The translations under genes and the position numbers were made by a program. From Ruminococcus sp. (GTDB taxonomy: Bacteria; Bacillota; Clostridia; Oscillospirales; Acutalibacteraceae): DNA of 63,681 bases. Of this stretch, positions 41,765-50,134 are shown piece after piece. Within the stretch, counting starts at the first letter, position 1; every line of letters starts with the position of its first letter. A model generated the notes under the pieces. The model was not told the DNA's origin. It worked only from the letters and a program-made list of their open reading frames with translations, and searched no databases. The stretch is from NCBI GenBank assembly GCA_017458845.1, contig JAFSZY010000050.1:1-63681 (forward strand). Reading direction: 5' to 3'.

Positions 41765-43678
41765 ATGATAAAGAAATACAGATTAGGAAAACCAATCGAC
41801 ACAAAGGCGGTTACCGCCGAAATACAGGAAGAAAACATCAGCGCTTTTCCCTTTGAGTTAGCTCAGGGGGAAAGGCTTGTTGTCGCTTTTGAGCTAAAAA
41901 AGGACGATATGATTTTCGGGCTCGGCGAGGCGGTCAGAGGTATCAACAAGCGTGGTTGGATTTACGAGAGCTGGTGCACCGACGAAACCGAGCATACCGA
42001 GGATAAGCGCGCTCTCTACGGTTCTCACAATTTCATTGTGGTAAGCTCAGAGGGGAAAAAGTTCGGACTGTTTGTGGACTTTCCCGGTAAGATTGAGTGG
42101 GATTTGGGCTATTCAAGTCCCAATAAAGCCAAGATTACGCTTGACGGCAGCAATGTTGATTTCTACTACATAGAAGGAATTTCCGAGCGTGACATCGTAA
42201 AACAGTTCAGAGGGATTATCGGCAAAAGCTATATCCCGCCGTTCTGGGCGTTCGGCTATCAGCAGAGCTGCTGGGGCTACTCAAAGCAGAGCGACTTTTT
42301 ATCTGTGCGTGACAATCACCGCGCGAACAACCTGCCACTTGACTGTATCTATATGGACATTGACTATATGGACAATTTCAAGGACTTTACTGTCAACAAA
42401 AATCTTTTCCCCGACTTTGAGGCTTTTGTCAGCGATATGAAGGCTCACGACATCCACCTGATTCCAATAATCGATGCGGGCGTAAAGAAAGAGCGGGGCT
42501 ACTCCGTCTATGACGAGGGACACGAAAAGGGCTATTTCTGCAAGAACCCCGACGGCACCGACTTTGAGTGCGGTGTGTGGCCCGGGATAGTCGGGCTCCC
42601 CGACTTTCTCAACAAGGACGCCCGCGAGTGGTTTGGTTCTCAGTACAAAGCTCTAATTGATATGGGCGTAGACGGCTTTTGGAACGATATGAACGAGCCC
42701 GCCCTGTTCTACTCGAAGAAAGGGCTCGAAAAGGCAAAGGAAAAACTGCGTAACATAAGCGACGCCGAAGTTGATATATGGAAATATTTCGGTATGCGCG
42801 ACGCGGTGACCTCCATACAGAACAGTATGGACGACTACCGTTCGTTCTATCACAATGTTGACGGCGAGCTTGTCTGCCACAAGGATGTTCACAATATCTA
42901 CGGCGCGTTTATGACTATCGCCGCGGGCGAGTATTTTGAGCGTGAGTACGGCAGGGAAAAGCTGCTCATATTCTCCCGCGCCTCGTATATCGGCGCTCAC
43001 CGCACCAGCGGAATATGGTTCGGCGACAATTTCAGCTGGTGGGAACATATTCTTTTGAATTTAAAAATGTTGCCGTCCGTCAATATGTGCGGGTTCCTCT
43101 ATTGCGGAGCGGATATCGGCGGGTTTAACAAAAATGTTACGGGCGATTTGCTGCTCAGGTGGCTCGCTCTGGGCGTGTTCACTCCGCTTATGCGCAACCA
43201 CCGAGCTCTCGGAACACGCGCTCAGGAGGCGTATCAGTTCGACAACACTCAGGACTTTGCGGACGTGCTCGCTGTGCGTTACCGTCTTATACCTTATATA
43301 TACAATACTTTCAGACGCTGCGCCGACGAGGGTGAAATGATGTTCAGACCACTGGCGTTTGACTATCCCGATGATAAGTATGCCCGCGAGGTTGAGGACC
43401 AGCTTATGCTCGGCGAGGAGTGTATGATAGCTCCGGTCTATGAGCAGAACAAGAGCTGCAGGGTTGTTTATCTGCCCGAGCCAATGACATTCGTAAAGCT
43501 CAGCGGCGAGGATGTGACCTCCCAAAAGCTCGACAAAGGTATTCACTATGTTGAAATAAAGCTCAACGAAGTACCGCTGTTTATAAAGCAAAACAAAAAA
43601 ATCCCCCTCTCAAAGCCCGCGCTGAACACGGCGCAGCTTGATTTGGAGAATTTGGAATATCTCGGTTCCTTTAGCTAA
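41765..43678 (+). CDS. GH31 alpha-glucosidase, intracellular
   Basis: 637 residues, no signal peptide, starting six bases after the phosphoesterase stop and probably translated from the same mRNA (no strong ribosome site). GH31 pattern: N-terminal beta-sandwich with FGLGEAV, then a TIM barrel with the nucleophile in GFWNDMNEPALF (Asp about 308), acid/base region WFGDNFSWWEH (Asp about 420) and GADIGGF. Would free glucose from the ends of imported malto- or isomaltooligosaccharides made by the secreted pullulanase and amylase. Confidence 0.93.
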   Translation: MIKKYRLGKPIDTKAVTAEIQEENISAFPFELAQGERLVVAFELKKDDMIFGLGEAVRGINKRGWIYESWCTDETEHTEDKRALYGSHNFIVVSSEGKKFGLFVDFPGKIEWDLGYSSPNKAKITLDGSNVDFYYIEGISERDIVKQFRGIIGKSYIPPFWAFGYQQSCWGYSKQSDFLSVRDNHRANNLPLDCIYMDIDYMDNFKDFTVNKNLFPDFEAFVSDMKAHDIHLIPIIDAGVKKERGYSVYDEGHEKGYFCKNPDGTDFECGVWPGIVGLPDFLNKDAREWFGSQYKALIDMGVDGFWNDMNEPALFYSKKGLEKAKEKLRNISDAEVDIWKYFGMRDAVTSIQNSMDDYRSFYHNVDGELVCHKDVHNIYGAFMTIAAGEYFEREYGREKLLIFSRASYIGAHRTSGIWFGDNFSWWEHILLNLKMLPSVNMCGFLYCGADIGGFNKNVTGDLLLRWLALGVFTPLMRNHRALGTRAQEAYQFDNTQDFADVLAVRYRLIPYIYNTFRRCADEGEMMFRPLAFDYPDDKYAREVEDQLMLGEECMIAPVYEQNKSCRVVYLPEPMTFVKLSGEDVTSQKLDKGIHYVEIKLNEVPLFIKQNKKIPLSKPALNTAQLDLENLEYLGSFS

Positions 43679-43683
43679 AGGAG
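43660..43683 (+). terminator. Hairpin at the end of the GH31 gene
   Basis: GGTTCCTTTAGCTAAAGGAGCC overlaps the stop codon. The same GCTCCTTT / AAAGGAGC stem occurs at 54441-54460, so it may be a minimal piece of the repeat family. It lacks a T-run. Confidence 0.5.
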
Positions 43684-43708
43684 CCTTGACCCCGCATAAA
43701 TACTGATA

Positions 43709-43725
43709 TGCAACCGGTAGTTGCA
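43709..43725. promoter_or_regulatory. Candidate operator before the XRE membrane regulator
   Basis: TGCAAC-cggta-GTTGCA is a perfect hyphenated palindrome, with related pieces TGCAAACCG (43730) and CGGTTGC (43759) before a TATAAT at 43770-43775 that lacks a good -35. The pattern suggests binding by the downstream regulator. Confidence 0.45.
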
Positions 43726-43805
43726 CAAATGCAAACCGAAATGTATAGCTATTTTCATCGGTTGCGGGCTATAATTAGCCCAGCAAACGAAAGAGAGGTA
43801 CAGTT

Positions 43806-44603
43806 ATGAATATTGTTACTGCTAACAGATTATTACAATACCGCAAGCTTCACAAGCTCAGCCAAGAGGAGCTCGCCGAAAAAATAGGCGTAAGCCGCCA
43901 GGCTATATCCAAATGGGAGCGCGCGGAGGCTTCGCCCGACACAGACAACCTTGTGCTGCTTGCCGAGGTTTACGGCGTGACTCTCGACGAGCTGTTAAGA
44001 GGCGACGATGAGCCCGTTATCAATGAGGAAAAGCCGCAGGCTTATGAGCCCGACGAAAATACTACATATGTAAAAGAGGAAAAGGTTTCGTTCAAGCACG
44101 GTATTCACGTCGATTCAAAGAACGGCGACAATGTCGATATCAGCTTCAAGAACGGTATTCACGTTGACTCCAAGGACGGCTCAAGCGTACACATAGACAA
44201 GCACGGCGTAAATGTGTTTGACGGCGAAAAGGTCCGCGCCTATACCGACGAGGACGGCAACGTTATGGTTGACGAGGAGCTCGAAAAACACAGAAAAAGC
44301 AAAAAAAGAGCCAATATGTTCCCGATGTGGGCGATAGCTCTCGGAGCGTTTTTGGCGTGGGGCTTTTCGGGAGTCCTCTGCGGTTGGTCGCTTGCATGGA
44401 TTTGCTTCCTTGCGATTCCGCTGTATCATACGCTTGTTGACGCGATTTATGAGCGCAACCCCAATCACTTCGCCTATCCCGTGCTCTGCGTAGTATTCCA
44501 GATGATAACAGGTTTTCTGTTTAACGGCTGGGCGTGGGGCTGGATTGCGTACCTAACGATTCCCGTCTATTATGTTGTTGTAAATATGATTAAGAAAGAC
44601 TGA
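43806..44603 (+). CDS. XRE-family membrane-anchored regulator
   Basis: 265 residues; AAGAGAGGT before ATG 43806. N-terminal XRE helix-turn-helix (about 8-62) with LSQEELAEKIGVSRQAISKWE, an acidic linker, three approximate repeats of the form FKHGIHVDSKNGDNVDIS (about 95-145), then three or four hydrophobic segments (about 170-262). Resembles regulators in which a DNA-binding domain is held by a membrane sensor region. The target is unknown; the palindrome upstream suggests self-control. Confidence 0.8.
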   Translation: MNIVTANRLLQYRKLHKLSQEELAEKIGVSRQAISKWERAEASPDTDNLVLLAEVYGVTLDELLRGDDEPVINEEKPQAYEPDENTTYVKEEKVSFKHGIHVDSKNGDNVDISFKNGIHVDSKDGSSVHIDKHGVNVFDGEKVRAYTDEDGNVMVDEELEKHRKSKKRANMFPMWAIALGAFLAWGFSGVLCGWSLAWICFLAIPLYHTLVDAIYERNPNHFAYPVLCVVFQMITGFLFNGWAWGWIAYLTIPVYYVVVNMIKKD

Positions 44604-44617
44604 AGAAATCTAATAGA

Positions 44618-44648
44618 AACAGCCGTCGCGTTCAGCGGCGGCTTTTGT
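44618..44648. terminator. Terminator between XRE regulator and phosphohexomutase
   Basis: CAGCCGTCGC / GCGGCGGCTT stem with a T-containing tail, between convergent genes. Confidence 0.75.
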
Positions 44649-44649
44649 G

Positions 44650-46146
44650 TTAGATTTTTAAACCCTCTGTGGTTTTGAGGAACTCATAGAGCTTATTCTT
44701 GATGATTTCCACGCCGCCGTCTGAGTCGCTCTCAATATTAAGCGGCATAATCGGGTCGTGAACGGAGAGCCTTAAAAGGAACCAGCCGTCGCCCTCGCTC
44801 TTGCCGAAACTCACTCTCACGCCCTCGCGGTTGTCATCGGCGAGAATCCAGCCCTCAGCCTTTTCAGCGTAGGCGGTGAGCTCAGCGATAATCCTCTCGC
44901 CGCAGGCTCGAAAGTCGGGCTCGGTGATTTCAAAGCGAATCTCGGTTTCTTCCTTTGGCTCTTTGAGGCTCTGGGTAATGCTCTCGATAGTTTTGCCCTG
45001 TTTGTTCAGCTGTGCCATTTTGATAATGATTTTTGTGCACAGATACGCGCCGTCATCGAGGAAATAGTTCTCCCTCATAGCGGCGTGTCCCGAGGTTTCA
45101 ATCGCGAGCGGACAGTTTATGCCCTGCGCGTTGAGCTCCAGCCCTTTGTCTATAACATTCTTATACCCTCTGCGGTAGCGGTAATGCTTTCCGCCGAGGT
45201 CTTTTTCTATAAACTCTTTGAGCCCGCTTGAGGTTATGGAGTCGGTGACGATTGTGCCCCCATCGTTGCCCTCCAGCGCGATTGCGGAAGCCAAAGCCAC
45301 AAGGCGGTTGCGGTTGATTTCGTTTCCGCTCTTGTCCACAGCGCCGCCGCGGTCAACATCGGTGTCGAAGATAACGCCCAAATCCGCGTTCGATTCTCTG
45401 ACAGCCTCACATATCGACTTCATCGCCTCTTTGTTTTCAGGGTTGGGAACGTGGTTGGGGAACATTCCGTCAGGGTCGAGGTAACGGCTGCCCGCCGTAT
45501 CCGCGCCGAGGTCGTTTAATACGTCAGCGTAAAAGCCGCCCACGCCGTTGCCCGCGTCAACAACAATCTTGAATCCCGAAAGGGGCTTGTCATAGTTCTC
45601 GGCGTTCACGCCTTTCCTTATAATATCCTTCAAATGCTCCTTGTATTGAGCCATATAGTTGCAGTTTTCGACAACTCCGCTGGCTGCGGGAGCTTTTTCG
45701 CCGTTCTGGGCATATTCAAGAATCTGTTCAATGTCAGAGCCTTCAAGTCCGCCCGAGCGTGTAAAGAATTTTAAACCGTTGCGGTTGAAAGGATGATGGC
45801 TTGCTGTAATCATAACGGCGCCGTCGGCCTCAAGGTCAACAGTGGTCATAAACATCGATGGGGTAGAGGCAAGCGAGCAGTCAAGCACACGCGCGCCGAC
45901 GCTCTTGAGCTCGTCGGCGACAATCCCCGCTATGCGCGGACCGCTGATACGGCTGTCGCGCCCTATGGTGATTTTGAGTTTGTCGCAGGGCTTATTCACT
46001 TTGGCGCTGAGCCACAGCGCGAAACCCTGCGCCATAGAGGCGATGACTTCGTCAGTTAGGTTGATTTCCTGACCTTTTACGCCCTCAACGGCTACTCCGC
46101 GGATATCGGTTCCGCTCTTGAATTGTTTATAGAAGTTGTTAAGCAT
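44650..46146 (-). CDS. Phosphoglucomutase/phosphomannomutase family protein
   Basis: 498 residues from ATG at 46146 with AAAGGAG upstream; the longer frame reaches into repeat A. Alpha-D-phosphohexomutase family: active-site Ser in ITASHHPFNRNG (about residue 115), metal loop DTDVDRGG (about 260), sugar-binding loop IETSGHAAM, and phosphate-binding DDNREGVRVSF near the C-terminus. Likely interconverts glucose-6-P and glucose-1-P (or mannose phosphates), feeding GlgC or sugar catabolism. Confidence 0.9.
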   Translation of the reverse strand: MLNNFYKQFKSGTDIRGVAVEGVKGQEINLTDEVIASMAQGFALWLSAKVNKPCDKLKITIGRDSRISGPRIAGIVADELKSVGARVLDCSLASTPSMFMTTVDLEADGAVMITASHHPFNRNGLKFFTRSGGLEGSDIEQILEYAQNGEKAPAASGVVENCNYMAQYKEHLKDIIRKGVNAENYDKPLSGFKIVVDAGNGVGGFYADVLNDLGADTAGSRYLDPDGMFPNHVPNPENKEAMKSICEAVRESNADLGVIFDTDVDRGGAVDKSGNEINRNRLVALASAIALEGNDGGTIVTDSITSSGLKEFIEKDLGGKHYRYRRGYKNVIDKGLELNAQGINCPLAIETSGHAAMRENYFLDDGAYLCTKIIIKMAQLNKQGKTIESITQSLKEPKEETEIRFEITEPDFRACGERIIAELTAYAEKAEGWILADDNREGVRVSFGKSEGDGWFLLRLSVHDPIMPLNIESDSDGGVEIIKNKLYEFLKTTEGLKI

Positions 46147-46168
46147 AGTTTTTTCTCCTTTATATATG

Positions 46169-46389
46169 AGCCCTCCCTCGGGGGAGGGCGGCTGAGCGTA
46201 GCGAAGTCGGGAGAGGGTCAACTTTAGAAACGCTCGGCAAATCTAACGTAAACTATAAAACAATTTTACAAGTGAACCCTCTTCAGTCAGGCTGCGCCTG
46301 ACAGCTTTCCTAAACCGGAGACGGTAAACCCTCTGTCGCATTCGCGACATCTCCCTTAGAAAGGGAGTCTCCCCAAGGGAAGCCTTTTA
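46169..46389. repeat. Interspersed palindromic repeat, family A
   Basis: CCCTCCCTCGGGGGAGGG...GCGTAGCGAAGTCGGGAGAGGGTC at the left; CCCTCTGTCGCATTCGCGACATCTCC and CTCCCCAAGGGAAGCC at the right. Confidence 0.75.
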
Positions 46390-46627
46390 GATGATTATAC
46401 ACTAAAAATCCACGTCAAGCAAGATATCAAGTTTGTGAAAACTGTAAAATGATTTTATTCAATTAAATCAATATGAGTACAAATTGCCGAACTAAGTTCA
46501 AGTATGTTGTCGAAAGGTGTAAGCGTTGTAACCGTTAGTTGTGAAAGTTGCACAATTTAGACGATTAAAAGTTGGTTAAATCCGCCTTTTCTTGGTGATA
46601 GTGTACAAAGAAATTTTCGAAAAACTG
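46390..46627. other. Intergenic region before the 83-residue protein
   Basis: No gene seen. AT-rich with scattered direct motifs such as GAAAGTTG. It may carry upstream control sites for the promoter at 46628. Confidence 0.35.
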
Positions 46628-46655
46628 TTGACTTTCACGAAAAGCTGAGTATAAT
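46628..46655 (+). promoter_or_regulatory. Promoter of the 83-residue protein, with a long leader
   Basis: TTGACT (46628-46633), 16 bases, TATAAT (46650-46655). The leader to ATG 46815 is about 150 bases and has no ORF; it could hold a regulatory structure. Confidence 0.6.
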
Positions 46656-46814
46656 AAAGTGCGTCAAGTAAAAAGTCCGCTTGACTTACGACTTCTTTAA
46701 AACACAAAGTTCACACAATTCATTTTCATTATTTTTAAACTTTTTAAATTGAGGTCGTAAAGAAATTGCCAAATGGTAAATGGCCACAGAACATAATAAA
46801 GGAGGAAATTAGTT

Positions 46815-47066
46815 ATGACACCTATTCTCAACATGCATGACATCAATGTTTCTGAATTTCTTGCTGTGCTGGATACCTGCGAAGGCAACGTATATCTCGT
46901 TACCAGGGATGGAGATAAGTTAAATCTCCGCAGCAAACTTTCACAGCTTGTAGGTCTTACACAGCTCATTGAGGGCGGCAAGATTGCAGAGGCATCAATT
47001 GTTTGCGAGAACAAAACTGACGAGAGTAAGCTCTTCAGACTCAACCTTTTTGACGAAGTCTGCTAA
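46815..47066 (+). CDS. Small conserved-looking cytoplasmic protein
   Basis: 83 residues after a strong AAAGGAGGAA site. Alpha/beta pattern: a helix in DINVSEFLAVLDTC, strand GNVYLVTRDG, helix LRSKLSQLVGLTQLIEGG, then strand SIVCENKTDESKLFRLNLF. Three cysteines. Real by codon use, ribosome site, promoter and terminator. No family recognised with certainty. Confidence 0.75.
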   Translation: MTPILNMHDINVSEFLAVLDTCEGNVYLVTRDGDKLNLRSKLSQLVGLTQLIEGGKIAEASIVCENKTDESKLFRLNLFDEVC

Positions 47067-47123
47067 GCTTACACCATCACAATGACATCCACGTTTTCAC
47101 GTTAATTTCAAAACTTCTAAATC

Positions 47124-47165
47124 CGGGAGCGGCTGCCTATTAAGGCAGCCGTTCTCGGTTTTTGT
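47124..47165 (+). terminator. Terminator of the 83-residue protein gene
   Basis: CGGCTGCC / GGCAGCCG inner stem with a CCGGGAG / TTCTCGG extension, then TTTTTG. Confidence 0.8.
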
Positions 47166-47166
47166 T

Positions 47167-47419
47167 AGTGGCTAGTGGTCAGTGATCAGTGATCAGTGAA
47201 TGTCGAGAACATAAATTGAATTAATACAAACCTTATGTTCCCTAATTATTTATAAAACATCTAATACTATAATTAAACCCCGAAGGAGCTATAATAGCTA
47301 AACCTTTGGGTTTAATTAGTATATATCAATATTTATCCAATCGGGATACTAACTTCTCGGAAGATGGAACGTTTCTCACCGACCACAACTGACCACTGAC
47401 TGCTGACTACTGACCACTA
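47167..47419. repeat. Interspersed repeat, family B (MITE-like)
   Basis: Inverted ends AGTGGTCAGTGATCAGTGATC and GACCACTGACTGCTGACTACTGACCACT. Shares GAATGTCGAGAACATAA and ATCAATATTTATCCAATCGGG...CTTCTCGGAAGATGGAACGTTTC with 22386-22632. It ends ten bases before the -35 of queT. Confidence 0.75.
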
Positions 47420-47428
47420 AAAAAGTGC

Positions 47429-47457
47429 TTGCAAAGCCCGTTCTGCTGTGCTATAAT
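47429..47457 (+). promoter_or_regulatory. Promoter of queT
   Basis: TTGCAA (47429-47434), 17 bases, TATAAT (47452-47457). Transcription should begin near 47464, right at the first leader hairpin. Confidence 0.7.
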
Positions 47458-47464
47458 GCATTTT

Positions 47465-47515
47465 GACTTGTGAAATTTGTCAACACAAGTCAGTCTGTTC
47501 GCAAAATCCAGACTG
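47465..47515 (+). promoter_or_regulatory. Structured leader of queT, possible preQ1 riboswitch
   Basis: Two back-to-back hairpins start at the predicted +1: GACTTGTG / CACAAGTC (47465-47491, 11-base loop) and CAGTCTG / CAGACTG (47491-47515, 11-base loop), then an A-rich stretch and the ribosome site GGAGG at 47530-47534. preQ1 riboswitches of several classes are known before queT genes in Firmicutes. The sequence does not match the preQ1-I pattern I remember, so class, and even identity, stay open. Confidence 0.35.
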
Positions 47516-47542
47516 TAAAAAAATACTACGGAGGAATTTAAT

Positions 47543-48088
47543 ATGACAAAAACCACTAAAAGGTCAACGATGTTCATTGTACAGGGCGCGGCAATCGCCG
47601 CATTGTACGCTGTATTGACGATTGCGCAGAACCTGCTTTTACCCGGTTCCGCCTCCTGGGCGGTACAGTTCAGGGTGTCGGAGGCAATGACGGTGCTGGC
47701 GTTCTTTATGCCCGCGGCTATCCCCGGGCTGACTGTGGGTTGCGTATTGGCAAATATCAGCTCTGTTACCGCGGGGCTTGGGCTGTATGATATGGTGTTC
47801 GGCTCGATTGCTACTCTGCTCGCGGCGCTATGTATGTACGCGCTGAGAAATGTTAAGCTTAAAGATGTTCCGTTTGTCGGGCTTTTGATGCCCGCTGTTT
47901 TTAACGGATTGATAATCGGCTTTGAGATTGACTTCTTCTTTATCGGAAGTATGAGCTTCAACTTTGCTGATTTTCTTGTTCAGGGCGGATTTGTAGCTCT
48001 CGGCGAGCTCGTGGTACTGTTTGTGCTTGGTTTGCCGCTGACGCTTATAATTAAAAAACAGCATATTGACAAAGATTTGGTAAAGTAA
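47543..48088 (+). CDS. queT: QueT-family queuosine precursor transporter (ECF S component)
   Basis: 181 residues; GGAGGAA before ATG 47543. Five or six membrane helices. Family marks: helix 1 with AAIAALYAVLTIAQN, then VQFRVSEAMTVLAFFMPAAIPGLTVGC. Works with the shared ECF energising module (not in this window) to import preQ1 or a related deazapurine. Monocistronic with its own promoter and terminator. Confidence 0.9.
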   Translation: MTKTTKRSTMFIVQGAAIAALYAVLTIAQNLLLPGSASWAVQFRVSEAMTVLAFFMPAAIPGLTVGCVLANISSVTAGLGLYDMVFGSIATLLAALCMYALRNVKLKDVPFVGLLMPAVFNGLIIGFEIDFFFIGSMSFNFADFLVQGGFVALGELVVLFVLGLPLTLIIKKQHIDKDLVK

Positions 48089-48118
48089 AAAAGCTTCCCG
48101 TTTTGGGAAGCTTTTTTG
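48087..48118 (+). terminator. Terminator of queT
   Basis: AAAAAGCTTCCC / GGGAAGCTTTTTT with a short loop; perfect stem and T-run. Confidence 0.85.
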
Positions 48119-48167
48119 CAAGATTTTTATGTTTTCAAACGTTTTATAGGTGAAAGGAGGTCAGAAT

Positions 48168-48656
48168 ATGGCTAAAAACATCGATGTTAATCTAATCAAC
48201 CATATTGTAAATACATATTCCGATACGATTCTCCGAATATCCTATCAGTACACCAAAAGCGTTTATGACGCTCAGGACATAGCTCAGGACGTTTTTCTCG
48301 CGGTTATGCAAAAGGATATTTCCTCTCTGAGTGAGGAAAAGCTCAAGGCGTACATAATCCGCGCAACGATAAATAAATCCAATGATTTTCACCGCAGAAG
48401 AACAAGGCGCAAGGTTGTTTCGCTCGAGGATGTTGAGCCTGTGTTTACTACCGAGGAACAGAGCGTGCTGGACGAGGTGAACAGGTTGCCCGAAAAATAT
48501 CGGAATGTGATTTATCTTCATTACTATGAGGGCTATAAGGTGAACGAAATCGCCGATATTCTCGGCGTAAAGCCCTCGACCGTAAGCTCTCAACTCAACA
48601 GGGCAAGAGCCAAACTAAAAGATATTTTAACGGAGGAACGCTATGAAAACATATAA
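48168..48656 (+). CDS. ECF-type RNA polymerase sigma factor
   Basis: 162 residues from ATG 48168 (GAAAGGAGGTC before it). Sigma-70 region 2 (about 10-75, with YDAQDIAQDVFLAV) and region 4 (about 105-155, with LPEKYRNVIYLHYYEGYKVNEIA and KPSTVSSQLNRARAKL). Overlaps the next gene by 14 bases, so the two are co-translated. Together they look like a sigma/anti-sigma unit responding to an envelope signal. Confidence 0.9.
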   Translation: MAKNIDVNLINHIVNTYSDTILRISYQYTKSVYDAQDIAQDVFLAVMQKDISSLSEEKLKAYIIRATINKSNDFHRRRTRRKVVSLEDVEPVFTTEEQSVLDEVNRLPEKYRNVIYLHYYEGYKVNEIADILGVKPSTVSSQLNRARAKLKDILTEERYENI

Positions 48657-49503
48657 AAACGCTATAAACAAAATAAAGGCAAGCGAAAGCTTTAAGGCTC
48701 AAACCGCCGAAATGCTGGTATGTCAGCAGGCAAATAAGAAAAAATTCCGTTTTGCTCCTGTTGCGGCAATCGCCGCGAGCCTTGCGGTGGTAATCGCGCT
48801 GGGAGCGGTATTCTTCCCGATGTCAAAAGAGAACAAGTCATTTGTTATCACCGCCAACGCTGCCGAGCTCAACGATAACAGTTTTACTACAATCGGCGAA
48901 CTGCCCGCGAATAATTGGCGCGCGGATGTTGAGAAAAACGAGATATATGTTATCGCGGATTTCACGCTTGAAGTTAAGGGCGAGAATATAAAAAACATTA
49001 CCTACACCATTGATAACGGAGCATTCGCAGTCCCCGATAACAATGACAAGCTTATCCTTACAAAGCAAGCTGATAAAAATGTCTGCGTTCCAAAAAGGGA
49101 GAATAAATCCTTTTACAGCGAGATAACCGCGAAATACAACAATCAGATTGATACAACTAATGATAATGTTGAGATTGTTTTCAATCCCGCTAAGATTGAT
49201 AAGGATATAATATTGATCGCCGAGCGATATGGCAAGTTTGCTGATGTATGGGTTTATGATACCGAGGCGGAAAAATTAAATAATTATCAGAAAACAACGG
49301 AAGAATTCTTTAGCGGAGCGGTTAAGGATTGCAGGATTAAGGTTCAGGCGGAGTATAGTGACGGAACAATTGAAACACAAAGGCTAACCTATAACGCCGA
49401 TGTTAAGCTCTATACCGAGCCGCTCACCTTCCATACAAAAAACGGCGACGAGACAAGAAACGTTTATATCGCCAAAGTAAATTTAAAAGCCAAGCTTGCG
49501 TAA
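48643..49503 (+). CDS. Probable anti-sigma factor with one membrane helix
   Basis: 286 residues; starts inside the sigma gene, with GGAGGAACGC ahead of ATG 48643. Short cytoplasmic N-terminus (1-36, helix with Lys/Glu), one membrane helix (about 38-60), and a 220-residue extracellular region of beta strands with no cysteine-zinc motif. Layout fits anti-sigma proteins of the DUF4179-like kind that hold an ECF sigma factor at the membrane. The inducing signal is unknown. Confidence 0.75.
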   Translation: MKTYKNAINKIKASESFKAQTAEMLVCQQANKKKFRFAPVAAIAASLAVVIALGAVFFPMSKENKSFVITANAAELNDNSFTTIGELPANNWRADVEKNEIYVIADFTLEVKGENIKNITYTIDNGAFAVPDNNDKLILTKQADKNVCVPKRENKSFYSEITAKYNNQIDTTNDNVEIVFNPAKIDKDIILIAERYGKFADVWVYDTEAEKLNNYQKTTEEFFSGAVKDCRIKVQAEYSDGTIETQRLTYNADVKLYTEPLTFHTKNGDETRNVYIAKVNLKAKLA

Positions 49504-49518
49504 AACTGCTTACAACAA

Positions 49519-49546
49519 AAGCCGCTGCATTTTTGCAGCGGCTTCT
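49519..49546. terminator. Bidirectional terminator
   Basis: AAGCCGCTGCA / TGCAGCGGCTT stem between convergent genes, with T-rich tails on both strands. Confidence 0.8.
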
Positions 49547-49549
49547 TCT

Positions 49550-49849
49550 TTAGTCTGTAAACTCGAACTCGTCCTTGTGAGCTTCTTTAAAAATTTCGTA
49601 GATTTTTTCTACAAGCTCCTCGTCGTCGATGCCGATGTAGTTTTCGGTTTCGTCGTCGATGCTCTCAATCTTCAGGATTACAACGCCGTCGGCTGTTTCG
49701 TCGTTTTCGATGAGCACGATGAACTCCTCGCCGTCGTAGCCGATTGTGTCGAGGTACTCAAACTCGGTTGAGTTTCCGTCCTCGTCCTCGAGCTCTACGA
49801 GTATTGCTTCTTCCTCTTCGGGAATGTTGTTTTTCATTTCGTCTGTCAT
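49550..49849 (-). CDS. DUF1292 (YrzB-like) acidic protein
   Basis: 99 residues from ATG at 49849, preceded by AAAGGAGCAAAATT on the minus strand. Strongly acidic with the DUF1292 pattern ILVELEDEDGNSTEFEYLDTI and GEEFIVLIENDE. The family is common in Firmicutes and of unknown function. The longer frame to 49912 reads into repeat A and is not used. Confidence 0.85.
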   Translation of the reverse strand: MTDEMKNNIPEEEEAILVELEDEDGNSTEFEYLDTIGYDGEEFIVLIENDETADGVVILKIESIDDETENYIGIDDEELVEKIYEIFKEAHKDEFEFTD

Positions 49850-49871
49850 AATTTTGCTCCTTTGCGTTTTT

Positions 49872-50088
49872 AGCCCTCCCTTGGGAAATTCCCCTATTAG
49901 GGGAAATGTCACGAAGTGACAAAAGGGTTGCCGTTCCTGCTAAGGAAAGGGTGCCGACCAACGGGAGGCGGGAGAGAGACTCGGTTTCCCTGATATAAAC
50001 GCCAAAAAACAGCTATTTGAAAGGTAGTCCCTCATCCGACCAATTCGTCTTTGGGACGAATTGCCCACCTTCCCCCGGGGGAAGGCTT
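49872..50088. repeat. Interspersed palindromic repeat, family A
   Basis: CCCTCCCTTGGGAAATTCCCC at the left, modules GTCACGAAGTGAC and GGCGGGAGAGAGACTCG, and CCAATTCGTCTTTGGGACGAATTG with CCCCCGGGGGAAGGC at the right. Confidence 0.75.
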
Positions 50089-50134
50089 TGTTGTTATCTA
50101 CGATTTTACACTATATTAATAGTATTTGCAACCC

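Noticed and set aside
43061..43591. 176-codon frame antisense to the GH31 gene
   Set aside because: Shadow of a catalytic domain with strong conserved motifs on the other strand.
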